From positions 1 to 41,437 of the forward strand of contig CAYJGN010000017.1 in NCBI GenBank assembly GCA_964369635.1: DNA of 41,437 nucleotides. The letters run 5' to 3'. Positions 23,979 to 31,866 of this stretch are shown in pieces. A model generated the notes under the pieces. It was not told where the DNA came from. It searched no databases and saw nothing but the letters and a program-made list of their open reading frames with translations. The DNA is from CAYJGN01 sp964369635 (GTDB lineage Bacteria; Bacillota; Clostridia; Oscillospirales; Ruminococcaceae). The position numbers were made by a program, and so were the translations under genes. Position 1 is the stretch's first letter. Each line of letters begins with the position of its first letter.

Positions 23979-24000
23979 ATACGTAAATTGGAGGATGATT

Positions 24001-25740
24001 ATGAAACTTGGATTATATGAAGTTGATGAAATTAATAGCATTACAGAGCTTCTCTTAAACTCAGCGGCAAAATATGGTGAAAACCCAGCTTTTTACCTAA
24101 AGGATGAGCAAAAGAGCATCTACCCCGTAAGCTATAAAGAGCTTTTTAACAGGGTAGCGGCGCTTTCTGCAGCGCTTATCGAAAAGGGATTTTCGGATGC
24201 TCCTATAGCAGTTATGGGTGAAAATCGCTTCGAATGGGCTACAAGCTATCTTGCGGCAACTTGTTTTGTCGGACTTGCAGTACCTATTGATAAGGACTTG
24301 CAAACTGGCGATATTGAAAATATCTTAACATCATCTGGCGCAAAAGTTTTGATATACAGCGGAAGATATAGCGAAAAGATTGATGCGATATTCTCAAAAT
24401 TCCCAGCGGTAACATTTATAGATATGGATAAAAAAGATAGCTCGGGCGAAATACTCTCATACGATGTCCTTTTAAATAACGGCACAACGCTTATCGAGAA
24501 CAGCGATAACCGCTATCTTGAAACAAAGAGAAAAAGAGATGATATCGCGGCTATAGTTTATACTTCAGGCACGACAGGGGTTATGAAAGGGGTTGTTTTA
24601 TCCCACTATAATATCTGCTATGATATTATGGCAACTATTGGCACTGTTGAGATACGAGATGATGATAAAGCAATTTCAATCCTTCCGCTCCATCATACCT
24701 ATGAATGCTCTCTTGGTTTTCTTGCAATGATTTACTCTGGCGCATCTATCTGTTTTTCAGGTGGCCTTCGCACCCTTGCAAATGATTTTAAGGAATACGC
24801 CCCTACCGTTATGGTAACAGTTCCTTTGCTACTTGAGAATGTTCATGCAAAGATTATGAAGAAAATTGCAGCTAAAAAACGGGGAACCGCAACCGTTGCC
24901 GCAGGCAAGACTATTTCAACAGTTGCAGATTTTATCGGACTTGCTCATGTTAGACGTCAAGTATTTGATGAAATCCACCAGAATTTTGGCGGTAAGATAA
25001 GAAAGATATTCGTCGGTGCCGCTGCTATGTCTCCTGATATAGTCAAGGATTACCACGATTTCGGCTTTAAGCTCTATCTCGGTTATGGACTAACAGAAAC
25101 TTCACCGCTCGCTATTGGAAATAACGATGCTCATATAACTAAAGATTCAGTCGGTCAGCCGCTACCTGGTGTTTCGATTAAGCTTCTAAATAAAAACGAA
25201 CTCGGAGTTGGAGAAATCGCCATTAAAGGCCCTATTGTTATGCAAGGGTATTATAACGACAAAGAAGCAACTGACGCCGTCTTTGAAGATGGATATTTTA
25301 AAACAGGTGATCTTGGCACCCTCTCATCAAAGGGTTATTATAAAATAGTTGGACGAATTAAGAATGTTATCGTAACTAAAACCGGCAAAAACATCTATCC
25401 CGAAGAGCTTGAGTACTATATTAATCAGAGCCCATTTGTTCGTGAGTCGTTAGTCCTTGGTACCGAGAATGTAGGCGGCGATACAAAGATTTTCGCGCAG
25501 ATTATTATTGATGATGAGAATATTCAATCAAAGCTTGAAAAAGATGGTGTTTTCGACCCTCACGCTATTGCGGAAGAGGCTAAAAAGGTTGTCTCTGACC
25601 TTATAAAAAATATCAATTCAAAACTGCCAAACTACAAATCTATTAGAGATTTTGTAATACGCGATAAAGAATTTGATAAAACTACAACCCAAAAGATAAA
25701 ACGCTTCTCTGAAGAGAATAAAGTCTCAACAGAAGAATAA
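24001..25740 (+). CDS. AMP-dependent long-chain acyl-CoA synthetase family protein
   Basis: This 579-residue adenylate-forming enzyme activates a carboxylic acid, probably a fatty acid, as acyl-AMP and transfers it to CoA. Core motifs appear in order: YTSGTTGVMKGVVLSH (phosphate loop A3), YGLTETSPL (A5), FKTGDLGTL (A7), GRIKNVIVTKTGKNIYPEE (hinge, A8) and the catalytic lysine end TTQKIKR (A10). A long stretch after A3 includes the gate region VTVPLLLENVHAKIMKK. The ATG at 24001 follows GGAGG by six bases; upstream in-frame codons overlap the promoter or site. It is monocistronic with a terminator right after. The true substrate is not deducible. Confidence 0.9.
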   Translation: MKLGLYEVDEINSITELLLNSAAKYGENPAFYLKDEQKSIYPVSYKELFNRVAALSAALIEKGFSDAPIAVMGENRFEWATSYLAATCFVGLAVPIDKDLQTGDIENILTSSGAKVLIYSGRYSEKIDAIFSKFPAVTFIDMDKKDSSGEILSYDVLLNNGTTLIENSDNRYLETKRKRDDIAAIVYTSGTTGVMKGVVLSHYNICYDIMATIGTVEIRDDDKAISILPLHHTYECSLGFLAMIYSGASICFSGGLRTLANDFKEYAPTVMVTVPLLLENVHAKIMKKIAAKKRGTATVAAGKTISTVADFIGLAHVRRQVFDEIHQNFGGKIRKIFVGAAAMSPDIVKDYHDFGFKLYLGYGLTETSPLAIGNNDAHITKDSVGQPLPGVSIKLLNKNELGVGEIAIKGPIVMQGYYNDKEATDAVFEDGYFKTGDLGTLSSKGYYKIVGRIKNVIVTKTGKNIYPEELEYYINQSPFVRESLVLGTENVGGDTKIFAQIIIDDENIQSKLEKDGVFDPHAIAEEAKKVVSDLIKNINSKLPNYKSIRDFVIRDKEFDKTTTQKIKRFSEENKVSTEE

Positions 25741-25756
25741 CGCGATAAACAAAAAA

Positions 25757-25783
25757 ATTCAGCCGAAAGGTTGGATTTTTTTT
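25757..25783 (+). terminator. Terminator of the acyl-CoA synthetase gene
   Basis: ATTCAGCC and GGTTGGAT (one G-T and one T-G pair) close on a GAAA tetraloop at about 25765-25768 and are followed by eight Ts. It lies 16 bases after the stop. Confidence 0.8.
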
Positions 25784-25889
25784 GCAGTCTATATAAAATA
25801 GTATTTTTTTATGATATAATTAATCAAATAAGCTAACATATCTTAATTAGCATAAGCATTTTTAAGCAACAAAAGTTCTATCCTAAGTT

Positions 25890-25911
25890 AAATGTGCCAA
25901 TCAGCACATTT
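25890..25911 (+). promoter_or_regulatory. Leader hairpin ahead of the zinc-ribbon operon
   Basis: AAATGTGC (25890-25897) and GCACATTT (25904-25911) form a perfect 8-bp stem with a six-base loop between a TATAAT-like element near 25812-25817 and the start codon at 25965. A short T-rich stretch follows. It could be an attenuator, an mRNA-stability hairpin or an operator. Confidence 0.35.
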
Positions 25912-25964
25912 ACTTTTATCATTGTTGTCGTTATTATAAAACTAATAATTTAAGGGGGAGTATT

Positions 25965-27059
25965 ATGGATGAAATGTTAAAATACCAGTGCCCGAATTGC
26001 GGAGCACCGCTCGCTTTTAGTTCGCAAAAGCAAAAACTTGTCTGTGATTCTTGTGACAGTGAGTTTTCGCAAGATCTTTTCAAGCCAGCAGAACCACAAA
26101 ATGAAACGGCAGATGGAGAAGAGCAGTCAAGGCGTAATATCGACTGGAATATCGAAGGTTTTGTTCGCCCAAAAGAGGCATCAGAAAATTCACCCGGTTT
26201 TTCTTGCACCTCATGTGCAGCGCAGGTCGTTTCAGACGGTAACACCGTCGCTACTGAATGCATGTACTGCGGAAACCCTGTTGTTATGACTGAAAATATT
26301 AGCGGCATGGTGACCCCAGACCTTGTTATTCCATTCAAACTTGATAAAGATAAGGCTTTGTCGTTGCTAAAAGAGTTTTATAAAAACAAGCCTCTGCTTC
26401 CTTCTGCATTTAAAGATCAGAACAAGCTATCCAAGATAAGCGGCCTTTATGTTCCCTTTTGGATGTTTAGCTGTACTGGTAGCGGCACTGTAAACTTCAA
26501 GGCGACAAAGGTCCATCGCTGGAGCGATAGCAACTATGACTACACAAGAACAGAGCATTTCAACATATTGCGCTCAGGGTCTATCTCATTTGATAAAATC
26601 CCAGTAGATGCCTCAACTAAAATGGATGATGAGTATATGGACGGAATTGAGCCGTATGAGTATGACGAGCTTTATGATTTCCAGCCGATGTATATGGCTG
26701 GGTATTTTGCCGATAAATTCGATGTAAGCGTTGTTGAGAGCGGCGAGAGGGCATCTGAGCGGGTTGAGAAATCAGTTGAAGATACCTTTAGGAAAACTGT
26801 TACCGGCTACACAACTGTTACAAAGAGCAATTCAATTATTGATATGCATGGTGATGATATTAAATATGCTCTCCTCCCAGTTTGGATGCTTAACACAAAA
26901 TATAACGATACGATCTATCAGTTTGCTATAAACGGACAGACGGGACGGGTTGCTGGAAAACTGCCTATCGACAAGGCAAAGCTCTGGCTTTACAGACTCG
27001 GAATAGCGGTAGCTTCTGCTATCCCCGCAACTTTTATAGTTAATTGGATTTTATCTTAA
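25965..27059 (+). CDS. TFIIB-type zinc-ribbon membrane-anchored protein
   Basis: The protein has 364 residues. It begins with a rubredoxin-like zinc ribbon (Cys9, Cys12, Cys27, Cys30), then a low-complexity acidic linker (41-75), and a second ribbon-like four-cysteine site (Cys81, Cys84, Cys99, Cys102). A large beta-rich domain of about 220 residues and a C-terminal hydrophobic segment (about 338-362) follow. Such proteins are often mislabelled PriA because of the zinc fingers; no helicase motif is present. GGGGGAG precedes the ATG. The gene is 12 bases before the TPM-domain gene, a pairing that I recall in Firmicutes with SPFH-type partners. The role is unknown; cell-envelope quality control is a guess. 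Confidence 0.8.
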   Translation: MDEMLKYQCPNCGAPLAFSSQKQKLVCDSCDSEFSQDLFKPAEPQNETADGEEQSRRNIDWNIEGFVRPKEASENSPGFSCTSCAAQVVSDGNTVATECMYCGNPVVMTENISGMVTPDLVIPFKLDKDKALSLLKEFYKNKPLLPSAFKDQNKLSKISGLYVPFWMFSCTGSGTVNFKATKVHRWSDSNYDYTRTEHFNILRSGSISFDKIPVDASTKMDDEYMDGIEPYEYDELYDFQPMYMAGYFADKFDVSVVESGERASERVEKSVEDTFRKTVTGYTTVTKSNSIIDMHGDDIKYALLPVWMLNTKYNDTIYQFAINGQTGRVAGKLPIDKAKLWLYRLGIAVASAIPATFIVNWILS

Positions 27060-27071
27060 AGGAGGGGTATT

Positions 27072-27839
27072 ATGAAAAAAATTATCTGTTTAATTGCAGC
27101 AACTTTGCTTTTTTCCCTCTTAACTGTGAGCGCTGGCAGCAATCCGGTCCTTGCCGATAATGCCGACCTATTCACCGAGATGGAAGAGCAGTCGCTTATA
27201 AATAAGCTTGAAGAAATTTATGATGAACTCGACTTCTCGGTTATTCTTATAACCGACGATTACTACTCATATCCTCAAGGTACACTTGAAGAATATCTCG
27301 AGGAAAATCCATATATGGATAGCGATTTCGAGGGGGTTGTTTTCGGGCAAGATGTTGAGCTTCGAGAGTATTTCACTATTGGATTTGGATATGGGCAGAC
27401 AGTTATTACCGATGAAGCACTCGATACTATTGATGATACCGTTGTCCCATATTTTCAAGACGGAGAATTTTATGAAGGGTTTTATGAATACTTAAATCTT
27501 ATCGAAATATTTGTTGAAGCCGCAGATAGCGGTGTTACATATTCAGGCCCTCCAACCACATTTGAAGATTGGATTCCAGCGATTGCTATAGGTATTGCTA
27601 TCGGAATAATCATAGCATTTATCGTTACCGGGGTTATGAAATCCGCTATGAATACAGCCCGCAAAAAAGAAGAAGCAAGTAGCTATCTTCGCGAAGAGAC
27701 ATTTAACCTAACCCAAAGCTATGATAATTTCCTATACGATACCGTTACAAGAACAGCGAAGCCAAAGAACAACAGCAGCAGCAGTAGCAGTGGCGGTGGT
27801 GGTAGCAGCCGAGGTGGCAGAGGCGGCGGTAGCTATTAA
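27072..27839 (+). CDS. TPM domain protein (YgcG family), secreted and membrane-anchored
   Basis: The protein has 255 residues. A signal peptide (about 1-28, ending near VLADNADLF) is followed by a TPM domain (about 30-155) starting with the family DNADLFTEMEEQ element and containing the GFGYGQTVI strand. A membrane segment (about 168-190, AIAIGIAIGIIIAFIV) and a cytoplasmic tail that ends in Ser and Gly repeats (SSSSSSGGGGSSRGGRGGGSY) complete it, the usual layout of the family. TPM proteins include phosphatases and photosystem repair factors in other organisms; the bacterial function is not settled. It has GGAGGGG upstream and forms an operon with the zinc-ribbon gene. Confidence 0.85.
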   Translation: MKKIICLIAATLLFSLLTVSAGSNPVLADNADLFTEMEEQSLINKLEEIYDELDFSVILITDDYYSYPQGTLEEYLEENPYMDSDFEGVVFGQDVELREYFTIGFGYGQTVITDEALDTIDDTVVPYFQDGEFYEGFYEYLNLIEIFVEAADSGVTYSGPPTTFEDWIPAIAIGIAIGIIIAFIVTGVMKSAMNTARKKEEASSYLREETFNLTQSYDNFLYDTVTRTAKPKNNSSSSSSGGGGSSRGGRGGGSY

Positions 27840-27888
27840 TTCGCTACAACGTTTGTCGCTATATTAATTTAAGAAAGGATAGCATATT

Positions 27889-28896
27889 ATGAAGAAAATA
27901 TCGGTAGTTTTCCTAACCCTCGCACTTGCATTTTCGCTTTTTGCATGTGGCAGCAATATCTATGACGGTAGATATAATGTATCTTTTATCTCCTCAGAGG
28001 CAGCAGGGTTTGATTATAATTATGCAGATCTTTCTCAGTTTGAGCTGCATGAGTCTTATATTAAAATAGAGGGCAACACTGCAACCTTCTCGTTTGCAGG
28101 TGAGGGAATTATTAAATATGAAATCGACCTAAAGGAAAATCTGCTTATCGACCCGACGGATAGCGAAAACAACTCGACATTTAGCTTTTCTGATGAGAAC
28201 GAAACTTTAACTATATCAAATCCACATGAAGATGGCAGTGAGATAGTTTTTGTTATCGAAGATAGCCTGCGTTGGGAAGAGATTATGGCAGAAGAAAGCC
28301 TCCTTGTCGAACAGATTTTTGATGAAGCCACTTTGTATGACATTTTCGGTGGTGACTATGAAAATATGGTTGAAACCCCACCGGACGTTAAAACTGAGTC
28401 AGATGATACCTCTGACAATGAGGATGATGGTGGTTTCAATACATCCACGAAATCTATTGAACTTGATTCAGTTTGGTATGGTTATATGGATATTATGAAC
28501 TACGAAGGCCCTAACGACTTAAATGGAAGTTATGATATCTATGGGTATGTTGGGAATGATGGTACGCAAGATTACTTTGAGCTTTATTTAGAGATTTCTG
28601 AAGATAGCTCACCTATCGCAACATATTATATCGACCTCTATGATGATTATTTCACACCGATTTTAGACGACTATGCCTTTTCTTTTGGCGAACTACTGAC
28701 AGAAGATGACTTTTTTGGATACTCCGCATACCTCGATTATGGTTTCATCTTTCTCTCTGAAGAACACCAAAACGAGACCGAGAGCTTTGATGCTGTATTC
28801 GGGCTTCGTGAGTATGGTACAATTTGGGATTCCCAAAATGAATACCTTCCACCGGGATATGATGATTATCTTAAAGGGATAGGATTAAGTTTTTAA
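27889..28896 (+). CDS. Acidic lipoprotein of unknown function
   Basis: This 335-residue protein has a lipoprotein signal peptide with lipobox LFACG near residue 20. The mature part is strongly acidic with a linker near 165-190 (DDTSDNEDDGG) that separates two beta-rich halves. The first half resembles small beta-sandwich lipoproteins that start with YDGRYNVSF; the second reads like a beta-barrel with repeated YIDLYDDYF-type strands. No catalytic motif was seen. It lies 49 bases downstream of the TPM gene with AAGAAAGGA upstream and may share its transcript. A cell-surface sensor or ligand-binding role is possible but not shown. Confidence 0.7.
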   Translation: MKKISVVFLTLALAFSLFACGSNIYDGRYNVSFISSEAAGFDYNYADLSQFELHESYIKIEGNTATFSFAGEGIIKYEIDLKENLLIDPTDSENNSTFSFSDENETLTISNPHEDGSEIVFVIEDSLRWEEIMAEESLLVEQIFDEATLYDIFGGDYENMVETPPDVKTESDDTSDNEDDGGFNTSTKSIELDSVWYGYMDIMNYEGPNDLNGSYDIYGYVGNDGTQDYFELYLEISEDSSPIATYYIDLYDDYFTPILDDYAFSFGELLTEDDFFGYSAYLDYGFIFLSEEHQNETESFDAVFGLREYGTIWDSQNEYLPPGYDDYLKGIGLSF

Positions 28897-28914
28897 AATT
28901 AAGATATTTAAAGA

Positions 28915-28952
28915 AGAAGAGATGCGTATTATGCGCATCTCTTCTTTTAATT
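28915..28952. terminator. Strong bidirectional terminator
   Basis: A perfect 12-bp stem (AGAAGAGATGCG at 28915-28926 with CGCATCTCTTCT at 28934-28945) has a seven-base loop and T-rich tails on both strands. It separates the convergent lipoprotein gene and cysS. Confidence 0.9.
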
Positions 28953-29014
28953 TTTTTATTTGCTTGATTTTAATTGTTTTTCAATATGCTTAATCTCTTT
29001 TATAGCTAATTGCT

Positions 29015-30406
29015 CTATCCCCTTTTCCATTTTATCCCCATCGGGGTATCTTCAAGGATGATTCCCATATCTTTTAGTTTATCGCGTATCTCATCTGCTG
29101 TTTTAAAGTCCTTTGCAGCTCTTGCCGCCTGTCTTTTCTCGATTAGCTCTTCGACCTCTGCATCAAGGCTTTTCTCTTCTGCTTTGCATAGAAGGCCTAA
29201 GATATTGCAAAGCTCTAAAAATCTCTCTTTTAATGTTTCAAGCTCTTCTTTTGTATAGCTGTTTTCTGCAATATAGCTGTTTATTGTGCGGACAAAATCA
29301 AATATATGCGAGAGACCGTCTGCCGTATTGAAATCATCGGATAGCGCTTCAATAAACTTCGACTTAACCGCTTCTACCATTTCCAAAACAGTTTTTGAAA
29401 CCTCTCCACTCGCCCCATTTTCTATTGCAAAATCAAGATTCTCGCTGCAGTTATAAAGGCGAGCAAGGCTCTGTTTGCACTGCTCAATTATCTCGGTGCT
29501 ATAGTTAATTGGGCTGCGATAATGAGCCGAAACCATCATATAGCGGATAGGCTCGTAGCCATAAACCTCTGATATTTCGCGAACGGTAAAGAAATTATTT
29601 AGGCTTTTGCTCATCTTTTTGTTATCAACGTTTATATACCCATTATGCATCCAGTAGTTTGCAAACGCTGCTCCATTTGCGCACTCGCTCTGTGCAATTT
29701 CGTTCTCGTGGTGCGGGAAGATTAAATCTTGACCACCGCAATGGATATCAACAGTTGTCCCAAGATATTCGCGGCTCATAGCACTACACTCGATATGCCA
29801 GCCGGGTCTGCCCTGTGAATAGGGGGACTCCCAATGCGGTTCACCTGGTTTTGCTTTTTTCCATAGAGCGAAATCCATCGGGTTTTCTTTTATATCATCT
29901 ATATCTATTCGAGCACCTGCCTCAAGCTCTTCAAGTGGCTGACCTGATAGTTTACCATAATCTTTAAAGCTTTTTGTCCTAAAATAAACATCTCCCTCGC
30001 TCACATAAGCATGGCCTTTTTCTATCAGGGTATTTATAATATCTATCATATTCCCAATATATTCAGTAGCTTTTGGATGATGGTGCGCTGGAAGGACTGA
30101 GAGACCCTGCGCATCGGTTTTATATTCTGAAATAAACCTCTCGGCAACCTCTTTTGAGGTTGTTCCCTCTTCGTTTGCCTTTTTAATTATCTTATCGTCA
30201 ACGTCGTTTAAGTTTTGCAAAAATGTAACATCATACACGATATAATAAAAAAAGCGGAGCAAAATATCGAAAACACAGATAGGACGCGCATTCCCTATAT
30301 GTATATAATTATAGACGGTGGGGCCGCAGGCATAGATGCCAACAGCTCCCTCCTTTATAGTTTTAAGTTCTTCTTTTGTTCTTGTCTGCGTATTATAAAT
30401 CTTCAT
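29015..30406 (-). CDS. cysS: Cysteinyl-tRNA synthetase
   Basis: CysS charges tRNA-Cys. The 463-residue class I synthetase has IYACGPTVYNYIHIGNARP (zinc Cys and HIGH-type HIGN), GWHIECSAMS, the zinc ligands GGQDLIFPHHENE, and the KMSKS loop KKMSKSLNNF. The C-terminal anticodon domain is about 110 residues. Length is normal. The ATG at 30406 has GAGGGAG inside the cysE end; the genes overlap by 14 bases. With cysE it is under the cysteine T-box at 31064-31271, which couples cysteine synthesis and its use in translation. Confidence 0.97.
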   Translation of the reverse strand: MKIYNTQTRTKEELKTIKEGAVGIYACGPTVYNYIHIGNARPICVFDILLRFFYYIVYDVTFLQNLNDVDDKIIKKANEEGTTSKEVAERFISEYKTDAQGLSVLPAHHHPKATEYIGNMIDIINTLIEKGHAYVSEGDVYFRTKSFKDYGKLSGQPLEELEAGARIDIDDIKENPMDFALWKKAKPGEPHWESPYSQGRPGWHIECSAMSREYLGTTVDIHCGGQDLIFPHHENEIAQSECANGAAFANYWMHNGYINVDNKKMSKSLNNFFTVREISEVYGYEPIRYMMVSAHYRSPINYSTEIIEQCKQSLARLYNCSENLDFAIENGASGEVSKTVLEMVEAVKSKFIEALSDDFNTADGLSHIFDFVRTINSYIAENSYTKEELETLKERFLELCNILGLLCKAEEKSLDAEVEELIEKRQAARAAKDFKTADEIRDKLKDMGIILEDTPMGIKWKRG

Positions 30407-31040
30407 TTTTATCTCCCTCGAGTTTTTTTATCTTATTTTTCAGTCTTTCTATCTCGCCACGAAGCATGCAAATCTCCTGCGCGACAGGGTCTGGTATATG
30501 CACCATATCGAGGATATCCTCCCCTTTAAACACCGCCTGTTTTACAACCCTCGCAGGCACTCCAACAGCGGTCGAGTACGGCGGGATTTCTTGCAGCAAC
30601 ACTGCGTTTGCAGCTATCTTACTACCTCTCCCAACGGTAAATGGCCCTAGTATCTTCGCCCCAGCACCAACTAAAACATCATCTTCAAGGGTCGGGTGGC
30701 GCTTACCTTTATCTTTCCCCGTCCCACCGAGGGTTACCCCTTGATATAGAGTGCAGTTTTTGCCTATCTGCGCCGTTTCGCCTATAACAAGACCTGTACC
30801 GTGGTCTATAAATAGTCCTCCATCAATTTGAGCGCCTGGGTGGATATCTATTGCCGTTATCATCTTTGCAAAGCTTGAAATAAACCTTGCTATAAAACGC
30901 AGTTTTATCCTCCAGAAAAAATGAGCTAATCTATAAAAAGCAATAGCGTGAAATCNNNNNNNNNNCAGAAGTGTTGTGAAAAAACCTCCTGCCGCTGGAT
31001 CTCGCAGTTTTATCGCTTTAAAATCTTTTGCTATCTTCAA
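30393..31040 (-). CDS. cysE: Serine O-acetyltransferase
   Basis: CysE makes O-acetylserine from serine and acetyl-CoA for cysteine synthesis. The protein has 215 residues, the short Bacillus-type form with a reduced N-terminal helical part. It has the left-handed beta-helix of hexapeptide repeats from about residue 65 and the motifs DIHPGAQIDGGLFIDHGTG, VIGETAQIG, LGGTGKDKGKRHPTLED and GAGAKILG. The start is TTG at 31040 with AGGAGG at ideal spacing. Ten undetermined bases at 30956-30965 hide codons 26-28 and the first base of codon 29; the family usually has Cys-Tyr-Pro-Gly there. It overlaps cysS and is led by a T-box. Confidence 0.93.
   Translation of the reverse strand: MKIAKDFKAIKLRDPAAGGFFTTLLXXXXFHAIAFYRLAHFFWRIKLRFIARFISSFAKMITAIDIHPGAQIDGGLFIDHGTGLVIGETAQIGKNCTLYQGVTLGGTGKDKGKRHPTLEDDVLVGAGAKILGPFTVGRGSKIAANAVLLQEIPPYSTAVGVPARVVKQAVFKGEDILDMVHIPDPVAQEICMLRGEIERLKNKIKKLEGDKNEDL
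30956..30965. other. Run of ten undetermined bases (N) within cysE
   Basis: Ten Ns are written in the sequence. On the minus strand they replace three codons plus one base, and the reading frame of cysE continues across them. The known bases GA that follow allow GGA (Gly) for the fourth codon, which fits the conserved CYPG of the family, so the gap length is probably true and no frameshift is present. Confidence 0.95.
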
Positions 31041-31063
31041 AATAACCTCCTAAAATTAAAAAA

Positions 31064-31089
31064 CGCCCTCGGCCAAACGGCCGAAGGCG
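31064..31089 (-). terminator. Regulated terminator of the cysteine T-box
   Basis: CGCC-C-TCGGCC and GGCCGA-A-GGCG pair across AAAC and are followed on the minus strand by TTTTTTAATTTT. When tRNA-Cys is charged this hairpin forms and stops transcription before cysE. Confidence 0.88.
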
Positions 31090-31271
31090 CATAAGCGCGG
31101 TTCCACTTCGATTTTTATCTCAAACCTCTTTAACGCAGAGGATACGGTTTTTCCTACATTTCAAAAAAACAGCTCACGAGCGCACTTCTGATAATCGGGA
31201 TAAGGAGGCTCTCACCTATCCTCCCTCTCTTTGTATCCAAAATTAGCATACTCTTCTCGATCATAGCTTTA
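31090..31271 (-). ncRNA. T-box leader specific for tRNA-Cys
   Basis: The minus strand carries the T-box sequence AAGTGGAACCGCG (31096-31108). Stem I features include GAGAGGGAGG near 31230 and GGTGAGAGCC, and a specifier loop GAAG-TGC-GCTC in which TGC (31182-31184) is a cysteine codon. Uncharged tRNA-Cys would pair its ACCA end with the antiterminator bulge and allow transcription of cysE-cysS. Confidence 0.9.
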
Positions 31272-31278
31272 TATCTTT

Positions 31279-31306
31279 ATTATACACAAAACTTTCAAAA
31301 ATGCAA
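31279..31306 (-). promoter_or_regulatory. Promoter of the T-box-cysE-cysS unit
   Basis: TTGCAT (31301-31306), 16 bases, TATAAT (31279-31284) on the minus strand, ending just before the end of pgsA. The expected transcript start is near 31271, immediately before T-box stem I. Confidence 0.65.
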
Positions 31307-31307
31307 C

Positions 31308-31865
31308 TCACTTATCGTGCGATATCAAATCTTTGTGCTTTATAATATAGTTGAATCCTGAAATAAGCGTTATTAAAACTACCGACCAAAGGCCAACTGT
31401 CGCCACCACTCTTAAAATATACGGCGGTACTATTTCTACCCCAAAATCAACAAGAGTTGCAACAGCAAGCATAAATATAGTGAAAACAAGCTGCATAACT
31501 GTTTTTATTTTGCCGAAATTATCAGCCGCTATCACAACATTTTGGTGGGAAGCGAGCAGTCTTACCGAAGTCACAACAAATTCGCGCGCAAGAATTATTA
31601 TAACCGCAACTGCCGAGATATCAAACCTGTCCATGATAGCTATAAGCGCTGACATAACAAGGATTTTATCTGCAAGCGGGTCTAGAAACTTGCCAAAATC
31701 GGTTATTAAATTTCTGCTCCTTGCGATTTTGCCATCAATAGCGTCAGTTATCGCGGCAACACAGTAGATAATTAGCGCTGCTAAATAAAACTCCATAAAG
31801 AAGAAAAGCAGAAAAAATGGAATTAATATTATCCGCACAACCGTTAGTTTATTCGCTAAATTCAT
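31308..31865 (-). CDS. pgsA: CDP-diacylglycerol-glycerol-3-phosphate 3-phosphatidyltransferase
   Basis: This 185-residue membrane enzyme makes phosphatidylglycerol-phosphate from CDP-diacylglycerol. The CDP-alcohol phosphatidyltransferase motif DG-x2-AR-x8-G-x3-D-x3-D is present around residues 53-75 (DGKIARSRN, then DFGKFLDPLADK). The N-terminus MNLANKLTVVRIILIPF is typical, and about five membrane segments are present. I start at the ATG at 31865, one base past the rimO stop, with GCGAGGT upstream; an upstream in-frame codon at 31892 would lie in the rimO coding end. It is the last gene of the recA-recX-rimO-pgsA cluster. Confidence 0.93.
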   Translation of the reverse strand: MNLANKLTVVRIILIPFFLLFFFMEFYLAALIIYCVAAITDAIDGKIARSRNLITDFGKFLDPLADKILVMSALIAIMDRFDISAVAVIIILAREFVVTSVRLLASHQNVVIAADNFGKIKTVMQLVFTIFMLAVATLVDFGVEIVPPYILRVVATVGLWSVVLITLISGFNYIIKHKDLISHDK

Positions 31866-31866
31866 A

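Noticed and set aside
23950..24000. Longer start of the acyl-CoA synthetase
   Set aside because: The extra codons cover the promoter region and the GGAGG site; the ATG at 24001 has ideal spacing.
25965..27059. PriA helicase
   Set aside because: Only zinc-ribbon cysteines are shared; no P-loop or helicase motifs exist.
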